Shown here piece by piece: positions 8,072 to 16,809 of a DNA stretch of 64,000 nucleotides. The position numbers were made by a program, and so were the translations under genes. The stretch lies in NCBI RefSeq assembly GCF_000718025.1, contig NZ_JODS01000005.1, positions 248,001 through 312,000 on the forward strand. The letters run 5' to 3'. Position 1 is the first letter of the stretch. Each line of letters starts with the position of its first letter. The notes under the pieces were generated by a model. That model saw nothing but the letters and a program-made list of their open reading frames with translations, was not told where the DNA came from and did not search any database. The stretch is from Kitasatospora purpeofusca (GTDB lineage Bacteria; Actinomycetota; Actinomycetes; Streptomycetales; Streptomycetaceae).

Positions 8072-8440
8072 TCAGCGCCGGGCCAGCCGCCGTTCCCCGC
8101 CCGCCCCCGTGACATACTCCAGCTTGTAGTGCGCGAACACCTCGGGCTCGTCCTCGGCCGGCAGCACGTCGTCCACGCCGATCGAGGGCGCCTGCTTCAC
8201 CAGCGCCTTCGGGAACGCCACCCGGAGGTACCCCGGCCCCAGCACCGCGCCGTCCAGCGGGACGAACACCAGCCGCCGCTTCATCGCCAGACCGAGCGTG
8301 ACCGTCACGAAGTACGGCTCGTCACTGGCGGTCTCGACGTAGACGGACTCCAGGGTGCCGATCCGGTGGTCCTTCTCGTCCACGACGGCCTGCCCCCGCC
8401 ACTCCCTGATGTCGGCCGGAACGATCTCGGCTACAGCCAT
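8072..8440 (-). CDS. PRC-barrel domain protein
   Basis: A 122-residue protein with a single PRC-barrel-like fold: DIREWRGQAVVDEKDHRIGTLESVY followed by a strand-rich part with AMKRRLVFVPLDGAVLGPGYLRVAFPKALV. PRC-barrel proteins bind RNA or other proteins or act as structural adapters; no specific role can be given. The start is supported by GGGAGG a few bases upstream. It has its own leader and is not closely coupled to csoR. Confidence 0.8.
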   Translation of the reverse strand: MAVAEIVPADIREWRGQAVVDEKDHRIGTLESVYVETASDEPYFVTVTLGLAMKRRLVFVPLDGAVLGPGYLRVAFPKALVKQAPSIGVDDVLPAEDEPEVFAHYKLEYVTGAGGERRLARR

Positions 8441-8519
8441 GCTTGCCTCCCACTCCCGCTCCACGGCGGCACGCCACGGTTGTGGGCGGCGCCCCGGACC
8501 CTCCCATCCTGCGCCTGTC

Positions 8520-8548
8520 CGCCCCGGCCCGCCCGCCGGGCCGGGGCG
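8520..8548. terminator. Hairpin after the DUF1963-like gene
   Basis: Perfect 12-base arms (CGCCCCGGCCCG / CGGGCCGGGGCG) around a CCCGC loop, immediately beyond the stop at 8554 for leftward transcription. No T-run. Confidence 0.65.
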
Positions 8549-8553
8549 CGGAT

Positions 8554-9468
8554 TCACTGGATCAGGTCGGTGTGCGGGTGCTCCGGGGACTCCGGGCAGA
8601 CGTAGAGCTGCAGGTGGTTGCCCTTGGAGACCTGGACCCCGGGCGGGTTGGCCAGATCGGCGATGCGCGCCGCGGCGAGCTCCCGGTCCTCGTACGGGAC
8701 CCAGCCGTGGGTACCGCCGTCCCATTCACCGGAGGCGATGGTCAGCAGCGGGGTCATCCCGGCGCCGCAGGCCTCGCAGCGGCGGGCGACGGGATCGGTG
8801 AGGCCCCACGGGGCCCAGCCGCCGACCTTCCAGCCCGGGGCCTCGGCCAGCGCGGCGTCGTAGAACGCCTGCGGGTAGGGCTCGTAGGAGCCGTCCAGGG
8901 CGGGGTCGGCCACCCGCCACCTGCTCCAGTCGGTCAGCTGTTGCCGCAGCTCCCCGCTCAGTTCGAGGAAGTCGGGGTACTCGGTGATCCGCTCCGGTGC
9001 GAGCACGCACGGGACCGGGAGGTAGCCGTCGTACTCGACGACCTTCGGCCCGGGCGGCGCGGCGAGGACCTCGGTGACCTCCGCGGCCGACCGCCAGACC
9101 AGCACGGTCGGCGGCTTGAGGTCCGGCTCGTGCTCGACCGGGCACCAGAACACCTGGAGCAGGTCCGCCCCGGCGGGCGGGCGCAACAGCGGGACGTCGC
9201 GCAGGTGGAGCTGGACCACGGGCACCATCGGGTTCGGCCCCTCGTGCTCCTCGTCGGTCGCATCGTCCCACCACCCGTGCTGTTCGCCGCAGTGCGGCCA
9301 GGGCTCGTCGGCGGGCCACAGGAACGGTCCGCCGACCGAACTCTCGTGGGGCGAAGGAGCCCCGGGCCGGGGGTGCAGCCGGACCGCCTCCCGTGCCAGC
9401 GGGGCGAGTTCGGGGAACACCGAGGTCACGTCGAGCGGGCGCGGCGGGGTGGTGCGGGAGTGCTTCAC
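8554..9468 (-). CDS. DUF1963-like hypothetical protein
   Basis: A 304-residue soluble protein with FLWPADEPWPHC, a MVPVVQLHLRDVPLL strand and QVFWCPVEHEP near the middle. Near the C terminus it has a CEACG pair and QLYVCPESPEHP. The pattern 'wPADEPWPHC ... VQL..RDVP' resembles the DUF1963/YwqG group of unknown function. Cysteine pairs suggest metal binding, which is inference. The GTG start at 9468 is chosen to keep the MKHSRTTPP opening; the nearest GGAGG is over 20 bases away, so the start is uncertain. Confidence 0.7.
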   Translation of the reverse strand: MKHSRTTPPRPLDVTSVFPELAPLAREAVRLHPRPGAPSPHESSVGGPFLWPADEPWPHCGEQHGWWDDATDEEHEGPNPMVPVVQLHLRDVPLLRPPAGADLLQVFWCPVEHEPDLKPPTVLVWRSAAEVTEVLAAPPGPKVVEYDGYLPVPCVLAPERITEYPDFLELSGELRQQLTDWSRWRVADPALDGSYEPYPQAFYDAALAEAPGWKVGGWAPWGLTDPVARRCEACGAGMTPLLTIASGEWDGGTHGWVPYEDRELAAARIADLANPPGVQVSKGNHLQLYVCPESPEHPHTDLIQ

Positions 9469-9665
9469 GACCGTGATACTGCCAGGCGCCTCCGACAGCG
9501 GACCGTCGGGACCCGGGCCGGGGCCGTTCCGGCCCATCCCGCCGCAACGCGGCCATTGCGCACAAGCGGGGGTGAACCGACCTCGCCGCACCACGGGCGT
9601 ACCCGAACACCTACGCTGTGCGCCGACGGATCATCAGTTCGGCCAGGTGCGGAGGCGTGGGGACA

Positions 9666-10499
9666 GTGGTGGGTTACAACGAGATGTGGGAGCCGGGCGA
9701 GCCCGGCGTCCCCGCCGACCTCCGGCCGGAGATTCCGCACCCGGCGCGGATGTACGACTACTACCTGGGCGGCAAGGACAACTTCCCGTCCGACCGCGAG
9801 GCGGCCGAGCGGGCGCTGGCGGCCAACCCGGAGTTCAGATCCACCGCGCGCGCCAACCGGGGCTTCCTGAACCGGGCGGTGCGCCATGTGGCCGGACTCG
9901 GCATCGACCAGTTCCTCGACATCGGCACCGGCATCCCGACCGCCGGCAACACCCATGAGATCGCCCAGACCGTCGATCCGGGCGCCCGGATCGTCTACGT
10001 CGACAACGACCCGATCGTGCTCGCCCACGCCCGCGCCCTGATGGGCGGCACCGCCGTCGGCCGGACCACCGTCATCCAGGCCGACCTGCGCGAGCCGGTC
10101 GACCTGCTCGCCGCCGCCGAGGCCGAGAAGCTGCTCGACTTCGACAAGCCGATGGCCCTGGTACTGGCCGCCGTGCTGCACTTCGTGCCGGACGAGAACG
10201 GACCGTACGAGATCGTCCGCACGCTGCTGGACACCCTCGCGCCCGGCAGCCACCTGATCCTGTCCCACGGCACCGCCGACTTCATCCCCGCCGAGGTCCG
10301 CGACCGGGTGACCGGCGTCTACAGCAAGGCCACCGCACCGCTGGTCGGCCGCAGCCGGGAGCAGGTGGGCGCCTTCCTGGACGGCCTGGACGTGCTGGAC
10401 CCCGGGGTGGTCACCGTCCCGCTGTGGCGTCCGGAGGGCGACCCGGCCCCCGGCGCGGACCGGGTCAGCATGTACGGCGCGGTCGGCCGCAAGTCCTGA
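9666..10499 (+). CDS. SAM-dependent methyltransferase (DUF574/Methyltransf_19 type)
   Basis: A protein of about 277 residues of the actinomycete-specific DUF574 family: PHPARMYDYYLGGKDNFPSDREAAE, SAM motif FLDIGTGIPTAGNTHEI, YVDNDPIVLAHARAL and a C-terminal WRPEGDP. These proteins bind SAM; their substrates are largely unknown. Tandem GTG codons at 9666 and 9669 and a GTG at 9657 compete as starts. GGAGG at 9651-9655 favours 9666. Confidence 0.85.
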   Translation: MVGYNEMWEPGEPGVPADLRPEIPHPARMYDYYLGGKDNFPSDREAAERALAANPEFRSTARANRGFLNRAVRHVAGLGIDQFLDIGTGIPTAGNTHEIAQTVDPGARIVYVDNDPIVLAHARALMGGTAVGRTTVIQADLREPVDLLAAAEAEKLLDFDKPMALVLAAVLHFVPDENGPYEIVRTLLDTLAPGSHLILSHGTADFIPAEVRDRVTGVYSKATAPLVGRSREQVGAFLDGLDVLDPGVVTVPLWRPEGDPAPGADRVSMYGAVGRKS

Positions 10500-10511
10500 C
10501 GGAACGGCACA

Positions 10512-10563
10512 GCACAGCCCTGCATGGCACAGCCCTGCCGTGCACGGCATTGCACAGCCCTGC
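10512..10563. repeat. Three copies of a 12-base direct repeat
   Basis: GCACAGCCCTGC occurs at 10512-10523, 10527-10538 and 10552-10563, in the spacer between two convergent methyltransferase genes. Spacing is uneven, so it is not a CRISPR array. Confidence 0.7.
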
Positions 10564-10623
10564 GACAGCACCGCACTGCGACGGTGGCGGCCCGGTCCGT
10601 CCGGGCGCCACCGCGCGACGGCG

Positions 10624-11439
10624 TCAGGCGGGCTTGCCCGCGCGGATCGAGTACATCAGCGGGACGCGGGGCTGACCGGCCGGGAAGCGGAAGCCCCGGT
10701 CGCGCTCCAGGACCGGGAAGCGCGGGAACAGCGTGAAGTCGTGCTCGTGGAGGAACTCGACCCGCAGGCCCTCGGCCACCAGGGCGCTGAGGACGTCGCC
10801 GATCCCGTGCTGCCACTCGACGGTCCTGGTGGCCGAGGACGTCACCTCGCCGTCGGTGTAGGTGCTGGGGTCGTCCCAGACCGTGGCGTCGCGGTCGAAG
10901 TAGTCGTACTCCACCGTCCGGCCGTCGTCGCCCAGGGTGTCGCCGAAGGGGTGGAACTCCGCCAGGTAGAGGAAGCCGCCCGGGGCGACCAGGGAGGCCG
11001 CGGTGCGGGCCCAGCGCTCGATGTCCGGCAGCCAGCACAGGGCGCCGAGGCCGGTGTAGACGATGTCGAAGGTCTGCCCGTCGAGCGTCTCCACCGCCTC
11101 GTACACGTCGGAGACGACGAAGCGGGCCGAGTCCGCGCCGATCTTCGCGGCCAGTTCGGTGGCGGCCTGCACCGCCGGCTCGGAGAAGTCCAGGCCGGTC
11201 ACGGTGGCGCCGCGGCGGGCCCAGGACAGCGTGTCCAGGCCGATGTGGCACTGGAGATGGAGCAGGGACTTGCCGCTGACGTCACCGACCTCGGCCAGCT
11301 CGAAACCGCGCAGCGCCTCGTTGCCGGACACGAAGCCGGGGAGGTCGTAGAAGTCGCTGGCCGTGTGCACCGGGACGCGGCCGTCCCAGTTGGCGCGGTT
11401 GGTCGCCAGCCAGTCATCGGGGGCAGGGGTCTTCTCCAT
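10624..11439 (-). CDS. Class I SAM-dependent methyltransferase
   Basis: A 271-residue methyltransferase with motif I SLLHLQCHIGLDTLSWARRGA, GLDFSEPAVQAA, FDIVYTGLGALCWLPDI and APGGFLYLAEFHPFG, followed by a 'YDYFDRD..VWDDPSTYTDG' insertion typical of UbiE/Coq5-like stand-alone enzymes in actinomycetes. The substrate is unknown. ATG at 11439. It is convergent with the DUF574 methyltransferase. Confidence 0.88.
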   Translation of the reverse strand: MEKTPAPDDWLATNRANWDGRVPVHTASDFYDLPGFVSGNEALRGFELAEVGDVSGKSLLHLQCHIGLDTLSWARRGATVTGLDFSEPAVQAATELAAKIGADSARFVVSDVYEAVETLDGQTFDIVYTGLGALCWLPDIERWARTAASLVAPGGFLYLAEFHPFGDTLGDDGRTVEYDYFDRDATVWDDPSTYTDGEVTSSATRTVEWQHGIGDVLSALVAEGLRVEFLHEHDFTLFPRFPVLERDRGFRFPAGQPRVPLMYSIRAGKPA

Positions 11440-11482
11440 ACCGACCACGCTGCCAGAGCCGGGAGCACCCCTCAAATGCTTT

Positions 11483-12538
11483 TCACGGCCGCCGCGGGCC
11501 GTCCTCGGCGGCGGCGCGGTCGGGGAGATCGGGTAGACCGGCGAGGTCGAGAACGTCGAGCAGGGGCGGGTCCAGCGGCCAGGGGAACCCCGGCGCGACG
11601 GTGCCGACGGCGGCCGAGGCGGCCGCGGCCAGCCGGAGGGCTCCGAGCAGGGGCGGGCCGTCCGGGGGGCCGGGGCGGGCGGCGGGGAGGCGGACCGCGA
11701 GCGCGTCCAGGGTCGCCCGGCGCAGCGGGTCGAAGCGGAACAGGCCACCGGTCAGGGCGAGCCGGGGCTCGGCCCCACCGGCGGCCGTGGCGGCGGCGGT
11801 CGCGGTGGCCGCGATCTCCTCGCCCGCGCGGCGGAGCAGGCCTCCGGCGACCGGACAGCCCTCCTCGGCGGCCGCGACCACCGCCGGGGCGAACTCCGCG
11901 AGCAGCGCCGCCCGGTCCGGACGCGGCTGGAGGGCGGCCGGGAGGCCCGCGACCGGGCCGTAGTACCGCTCGGCTGCCGCCAGCAGGACGGGCGAACCCC
12001 CGTTGCGCCCGTCCTGCGCCCGCAGCGCCGCCTCCAGCCCGGCCCGGCCGATCCAGGCGCCGCCGCCGCAGTCCCCGAGCAACTGGCCCCAGCCGTCGGC
12101 GCGGCACCAGCTCCCGCCCGGGCGGAGGCCGATCGCGACCAGCCCCGTCCCCCCGGCCACCACCACCCCGGCGGCGGTGCCCAACGCGCCCGCGTAGGCC
12201 GTGACCGCGTCGCCCGCGAGCACCAGCCGCCGGGCGCCGGTGGCCCGGGCGAGCGGGCCGGGCAGCCGGGCTGCCAGGTCCCGGCCGAGCAGGGCCATCC
12301 CGGTGGCGCCCACGGCGACCGCGCCGATCCGGGCCCCGCCGGGCAGGCCGGCGACCAGGGTGTCGAGTGCGGGCAGCAGCCGGTCGAGCAGCGCCCGCGC
12401 GTCCTGTCCGCCCGCCGCGGCGGACACCCGTGCGGCGGCGGCCGCCGCGACCGTCCGCGTCCCCGTCGGGTCGACCGGGCGGTCTGCGGGCGCCGCCCCG
12501 ACCCGGATGCCGGAGCCGCCGACGTCCACCCCGACCAC
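11483..12538 (-). CDS. BadF/BadG-family ATPase, N-acetylglucosamine-kinase-like
   Basis: A 351-residue ASKHA-fold protein. VVGVDVGGSGIRVG at the N terminus is the phosphate-1 loop, GAVAVGATGMALLG follows, and TAAGVVVAGGTGLVAIG plus GWGQLLGDCGGGAWIGR match the BadF/BadG/NagK group. A sugar kinase role (amino-sugar phosphorylation) is likely but not proven. The GTG at 12538 follows GGGGGAG. A longer frame with poorly conserved residues extends upstream and was not used. Confidence 0.85.
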   Translation of the reverse strand: MVGVDVGGSGIRVGAAPADRPVDPTGTRTVAAAAAARVSAAAGGQDARALLDRLLPALDTLVAGLPGGARIGAVAVGATGMALLGRDLAARLPGPLARATGARRLVLAGDAVTAYAGALGTAAGVVVAGGTGLVAIGLRPGGSWCRADGWGQLLGDCGGGAWIGRAGLEAALRAQDGRNGGSPVLLAAAERYYGPVAGLPAALQPRPDRAALLAEFAPAVVAAAEEGCPVAGGLLRRAGEEIAATATAAATAAGGAEPRLALTGGLFRFDPLRRATLDALAVRLPAARPGPPDGPPLLGALRLAAAASAAVGTVAPGFPWPLDPPLLDVLDLAGLPDLPDRAAAEDGPRRP

Positions 12539-12916
12539 CCAGCACTCCCCCGCCGCCTGCTCCACTCCGCCTCCACCCGCCGCGCCCACGACCCGTCCCT
12601 CCCCATGGTGCCCCCGGCGGAGCACGCTCGGGCGGCTGCGCGCCCGGCCGGGAACCCGGCGCGGTGGCTACCGGGCACTGCCGCAGCCGACGGCCCCGGC
12701 GGCTGTCGCCCCCTTCCTGATCACGTCGATCCCCTTCGCCGTCACGGTGGTTCGGATCCCGCCGGTACGGATTCGGCCGGCTTCGCCTTCGTCCGGTTCA
12801 CCGTCGTCCGGTTCAGCATCGTCCGGCCCGGATCCATGGAATCGCCCGCCGGGCCATCGGGTCGAATGATTCGATGAGGCTCGAACGCAGGCAGGGCGGG
12901 GGACGAGGGGGATGCG
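12539..12916. other. Intergenic region with three 15-base repeats and a palindrome
   Basis: No gene seen. Three tandem units beginning TCGTCCGG lie at 12789-12803, 12804-12818 and 12819-12833. A palindrome TCGAAT-G-ATTCGA lies at 12862-12874, about 43 bases before the ArsR-like start. Both could be binding sites for that regulator or for control of the divergent kinase. Confidence 0.5.
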
Positions 12917-13969
12917 GTGCTCCGGATCGAGCTGGACGCCCTGGCGGTGGCGAACACCCGGTTCGTGATCTCGCCGCTGTACAACGTCACCGACAGCCTG
13001 TGGCTGCTCCGCTCGACGGCAGGAGCGGCCGGAGCGGCCGCAGCAGCCCGAGCAGCCCGAGCGGGCGGGCGCGGCGCCGGTGGGCGCGGGCCGGGCGCGC
13101 TGATCCGGGAGGCGGTGCGCGAGCGGCGGCTGGCACTGCTGGAGTCCTTCTTCACCGGGGCGTGGACGTACATCCCGGACTTCCTCAACCCGCAGCCGGA
13201 GCAGCACGAGGAGTCGCTCGAACGCGAGCTGCACGCGGTCGCCACCGTCGCCCCGGAACGGCTGGCGCAGGAGGTCCGGACGATGCTCGCGGGTGACGCG
13301 GCGCTCGGCATCGCGGGCGGCCGCGCGCCGCGCGCCCTGCTGCGGGCGCTGGACCGGGGCGAGGCGGAGTTCGCCGAACTGGTCGCCGCCGAGCTCCACC
13401 AGCTCTGGCAGGCCGCCGTCGGACCGCGCTGGCCGGTGCTGCGCGCCCGGATCGACGCGGACATCGCGCGGCGGGCCCAGCTCTCCGCCCGGCACGGCCT
13501 GGCGAGCGTGCTCGGCGGACTGCATCCGCGCGTGCTGTACGACGAGGAGGGCGTCCGGCTGCTCGTCGACGCCCGGGCGAAGCTCCCCGCGAAGGCGCTG
13601 TACCTCACGCCGACGGTCTTCAGCTCCGAGCTGCACGTCTCGGTCGACCCGCTGCCCGGCGCCCGGCAGCTGCGGCCGATGATCCTCTACCCCGCGTTCC
13701 CGGGACCCGGTGCCGACCCCGGTCCGGAGCCGGCCCCGGCCTCGCCCGCCGGTGACCTGCTCGGGGCCACCCGGGCCCGGCTCCTGGCCGACCTGGACGT
13801 CCCCCGGAGCACCACCGAGCTCGCCGAACGGCACCGGCTCGCGGCCAGCACCGTCTCCTACCACCTCGGCGTCCTGCACCGCGCGGGCCTGCTGGTGAGG
13901 ACCCGGTCCGGACACCGGGCCCTCTACCAGCAGACCCCTCGGGCTGAGGCGCTGCGCCAGGAGGGCTGA
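12917..13969 (+). CDS. ArsR-family winged-helix regulator
   Basis: A 350-residue protein. The C-terminal 75 residues form a winged helix (TTELAERHRLAASTVSYHLGVLHRAGLLVRTRSGHRALY). The large N-terminal part carries a DUF5937-like region (RFVISPLYNVTDSLWLL) and is presumed to sense a ligand. An alanine/arginine/glycine-rich stretch at about residues 35-58 looks like a repeat-expanded linker. The GTG start follows GAGGGGG. The stop is directly adjacent to the convergent SulP stop (TGA/TCA), leaving no room for a terminator. Confidence 0.8.
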   Translation: MLRIELDALAVANTRFVISPLYNVTDSLWLLRSTAGAAGAAAAARAARAGGRGAGGRGPGALIREAVRERRLALLESFFTGAWTYIPDFLNPQPEQHEESLERELHAVATVAPERLAQEVRTMLAGDAALGIAGGRAPRALLRALDRGEAEFAELVAAELHQLWQAAVGPRWPVLRARIDADIARRAQLSARHGLASVLGGLHPRVLYDEEGVRLLVDARAKLPAKALYLTPTVFSSELHVSVDPLPGARQLRPMILYPAFPGPGADPGPEPAPASPAGDLLGATRARLLADLDVPRSTTELAERHRLAASTVSYHLGVLHRAGLLVRTRSGHRALYQQTPRAEALRQEG

Positions 13970-15457
13970 TCAGGCGGCTGCGGCGGGGAGACCCACGAGT
14001 TCGGCCGAGCCGCTGCGGTTGTGGCGCTCCTGCCACTGGTCCAGGGCGCTGCGGCAGGCGTGGTCGAGATGCCGCACGCCGGCGAGGTCGAGGCGAACCG
14101 GGCGGTCCGCCGGCAGGCCCTCCAGGGATTCGAGGGTCTCCAGCAGGCGGGGCAGCCGGAGGAAGGTGGCGCTGCCGTGGAGGGTCACCCGGACCGCGCC
14201 GTCGGGGAGTTCGGCGACGGCGACCTGGAGGTGGGAGGTGTCCCAGGCGCTCTTGAGCACGGCGAGGAGAAGGCCGAGCAGGACGCCTTCGAGCAGGTTG
14301 GTCAGCACGATGGCGATCGCGGTGACGGCGAGGATCCCGGCCTCTCCCCGGTCGGCCCGCCAGAGCGGCCGCAGGGTGCGCAGCGGGACGAGCTTGGCCC
14401 CGGCGTGGACCAGGACGCCGGCCAGCGCGGCGAGCGGGATGACCGAGAGGGCGGCGGGGACCAGCGCGGCGAAGAGCAGCAGCCAGACCCCGTGCAGCAC
14501 CCGGGAGGCCTTGGTCCGGGCACCGGCCTGGACGTTGGCCGCGCTGCGGACGATCACGGCGGTCATGGGCAGGGCGCCCAGCAGACCGCAGACGGTGTTG
14601 CCGACGCCCTGGGCGAGCAGTTCGCGGTCGTAGTCGGTGCGCGGACCGTGGTGCAGGCGGTCGACGGCGGCGGCGCTGAACAGGCTCTCGGCGGAGGCGA
14701 TCAGGGCGAAGGCGAACGCCGTGCCGAGCACGCCGAGGCTGCCGAGTGCGGCGAGGTCGGAGGCGCCGGGCAGGTTGACCACGCCGGCCAGTCCGGCCAC
14801 CTCGATCCGGGCGACCGGCAGGTCGAACAGGCCGGTGACGGCCGTCGCTCCGGCGACGGCCGCGAGCGGCGCGGGGACCACCCGGACCCGGGCGGGCAGG
14901 CGCGGCCAGAGCAGCAGGACCGCGATCGTCCCGGCGCCGATCGCGGCGGCGGCGAGCGCGCGCCCGTCCCCCGCGACGTCGGCGGCGAGGCCGGGGAGTC
15001 CGGCGAGTTTGGCGGGGCCGCCGGTGGGGCCCTTGATGTCGGCCAGCGCGTAGAGCTGACCGGCGATCAGGATCAGGCCGATGCCGGCCAGCATGCCCTG
15101 GACGACCGAGACGGATATCGCCCGGAAGAGCCGGCCGAGGCGGGCGGCGCCCATGGCGAGCTGGAGCAGGCCCGCCGCGGCGGTGATCACGCCGAGGGTG
15201 GCGAGGCCGTGCTCCTGGACGGCGGCGAGCACGAGGACAGTCAGCCCGGCGGCGGGGCCGGACACCTGGAGGCTGCTGCCGGGCATCAGCCCGGTCACCA
15301 GGCCGCCGACGATGCCGGTGACCAGGCCGAGTTCGGCCGGTACGCCGGAGGCGACGGCGACGCCCACGCAGAGCGGGAGCGCCACCAGGAAGACGACGAG
15401 GGAGGCGGGGAGGTCGGAGCGCAGAGTGCTCAGCCGAAGGGCGGGACGACGAGTCAT
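13970..15457 (-). CDS. SulP-family anion (probably bicarbonate) transporter
   Basis: A 495-residue membrane protein. It has the SulP core (DLPASLVVFLVALPLCVGVAVASG, SGPAAGLTVLVLAAV), multiple helices and a C-terminal STAS-like domain (VRVTLHGSATFLRLPRLLETLE ... DLAGVRHLDHACRSALDQW). Family members carry sulfate, bicarbonate or other anions. A carbonic anhydrase 107 bases upstream in the same orientation points to bicarbonate, as in the known BicA-type pairing. That is inference from context. Confidence 0.88.
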   Translation of the reverse strand: MTRRPALRLSTLRSDLPASLVVFLVALPLCVGVAVASGVPAELGLVTGIVGGLVTGLMPGSSLQVSGPAAGLTVLVLAAVQEHGLATLGVITAAAGLLQLAMGAARLGRLFRAISVSVVQGMLAGIGLILIAGQLYALADIKGPTGGPAKLAGLPGLAADVAGDGRALAAAAIGAGTIAVLLLWPRLPARVRVVPAPLAAVAGATAVTGLFDLPVARIEVAGLAGVVNLPGASDLAALGSLGVLGTAFAFALIASAESLFSAAAVDRLHHGPRTDYDRELLAQGVGNTVCGLLGALPMTAVIVRSAANVQAGARTKASRVLHGVWLLLFAALVPAALSVIPLAALAGVLVHAGAKLVPLRTLRPLWRADRGEAGILAVTAIAIVLTNLLEGVLLGLLLAVLKSAWDTSHLQVAVAELPDGAVRVTLHGSATFLRLPRLLETLESLEGLPADRPVRLDLAGVRHLDHACRSALDQWQERHNRSGSAELVGLPAAAA

Positions 15458-15564
15458 CGGGTCCTCGGGAGAGTGGCGGGTCGGACGGTGGTCATGGGGT
15501 AACGGCCCGGAGGGCGGTGGGGCGTGCGGCCGCGGGTCGTGCGGCGGCCCGTGCGGTGCGGGGC

Positions 15565-16167
15565 TCACAGCGGCAGGAACAGATCGGTGTCGGCCCGGTG
15601 TTCGAGCACCAGGCCGGTGTGGATCTCGTAGAACCAGCCGCGCAGCCGGATCCGCCCCTCGTCCAGCCGCCGGGCGACGGCGGGATAGCCGCGCAACCGG
15701 TCGAGCTGGGCGAGGACGTGCCGCTGCACGGGGCCCGCGACGGTCGGGTCGAAGACCTCGGCTTCGTCCGCGCGGAGCACGGCCCGGTCGGCGTGGCGGA
15801 GCCAGGAGCGGACGGCGGGCACCACGCTGAGGTCCTCGCCGCGGACCACGGCACCGACGGCGCCGCAGTGCGAGTGGCCGCAGACGACGATGTCGCGCAC
15901 GCCCAGCACCTCGACGGCGTACTCGACGGTGGCGGTCTCCCCCGAGGCGCCGTCGGCCCGGTAGACGGGGACGATGTTGCCCGCGGTGCGGAGCTCGAAG
16001 AGGTCGCCGGGGTCGGCGTTGGTGATCAGGGCCGGGACCACGCGGGAGTCGGAGCAGGTGATGAACAGGGCCTGCGGGCTCTGGCCGGCGGCGAGCCCGG
16101 TGAGTTCGCGGCCGGTGTCCCCGACCCGCTGCGGGAAGGCCCGGGCCCGGTCGATGAGCGGTTCCAT
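15565..16167 (-). CDS. Beta-class carbonic anhydrase
   Basis: A 200-residue enzyme with zinc ligands C38, H98 and C101 in CSDSR and HSHCG and the D40/R42 dyad, so it should be active. It interconverts CO2 and bicarbonate. GGAGG precedes the ATG. Transcribed just ahead of the SulP gene, it likely forms a bicarbonate uptake/hydration unit. A large dyad sits in the leader at 16191-16220. Confidence 0.93.
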   Translation of the reverse strand: MEPLIDRARAFPQRVGDTGRELTGLAAGQSPQALFITCSDSRVVPALITNADPGDLFELRTAGNIVPVYRADGASGETATVEYAVEVLGVRDIVVCGHSHCGAVGAVVRGEDLSVVPAVRSWLRHADRAVLRADEAEVFDPTVAGPVQRHVLAQLDRLRGYPAVARRLDEGRIRLRGWFYEIHTGLVLEHRADTDLFLPL

Positions 16168-16809
16168 GAGGGTGACTGCCTCCTTCGGTGACGTCAGGTG
16201 CTGACCTGCTCACCTGACGTTGCGTCAAGAGCGAGTAAAACACGGGTATGGAGCAAGCAAAAGCCGGTTTTGAGCACAGAGTGTGCCGATCCGGTTAACA
16301 TCCTGTTGCCTCGAACGAAATGACGCCTTCCACTACGGAAGCCGCAGGTCAAAGAACATGGCGCGGTCCGATCGACAGTCGGCGCACAGGATTTGCCCCG
16401 CGCCCCTCCCGTCACCGCGCGCCCTCCGGGCGCGCTCCTGCGCCACCGCCGACCGGGCGGACGCCGAGGACCGGCGGGCGAGGCTCCACAACACCCGCGC
16501 CGAGCCCGCCGGCCCGACCGGCGACAGGGACGGCGGCAGGGACGGCGGCCCCGCCGTACTGGCGGTGTCGACCCGCGCCCGGCTGCGCCACCTGGCCGCC
16601 GCCGGGACCCGGCCGGACGCGCCCGCCTCCCCGGACGGGGCCGCCGACCCCACCAGCGGCTACCCCGCATCCGAGTCCGCACTCCAGCGCATGCCGGCCG
16701 CCGCCGGGCGGGTCCACTGCCCGCCCGGCGGCGCTCCGCTCCCGCCCTCCCCCGACGGCCCCCGGCCCGTCCCCCCTCCGGCCCGCCCCCCGGCCCGCCC
16801 CCGGTGGCG
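16168..16809. other. Long gap upstream of carbonic anhydrase, no confident gene
   Basis: The first 150 bases are unusually AT-rich for this genome and should hold the carbonic anhydrase promoter. From about 16358 to 16800 a plus-strand frame starting MARSDRQSAHR has high GC at third positions but a composition of A, R, P, G and D and no family resemblance. It runs on into the antisense of the hydrolase gene. It could be a degraded gene or chance. Confidence 0.4.
16191..16220. promoter_or_regulatory. Perfect 10-base-arm dyad in the carbonic anhydrase leader
   Basis: ACGTCAGGTG (16191-16200) and CACCTGACGT (16211-16220) are perfect inverted repeats with a 10-base spacer, 24 bases upstream of the ATG. 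A shorter dyad TGACG-CAA-CGTCA overlaps its outer edge on the minus strand. It may be an operator or an RNA hairpin ahead of the ribosome binding site. Confidence 0.6.
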
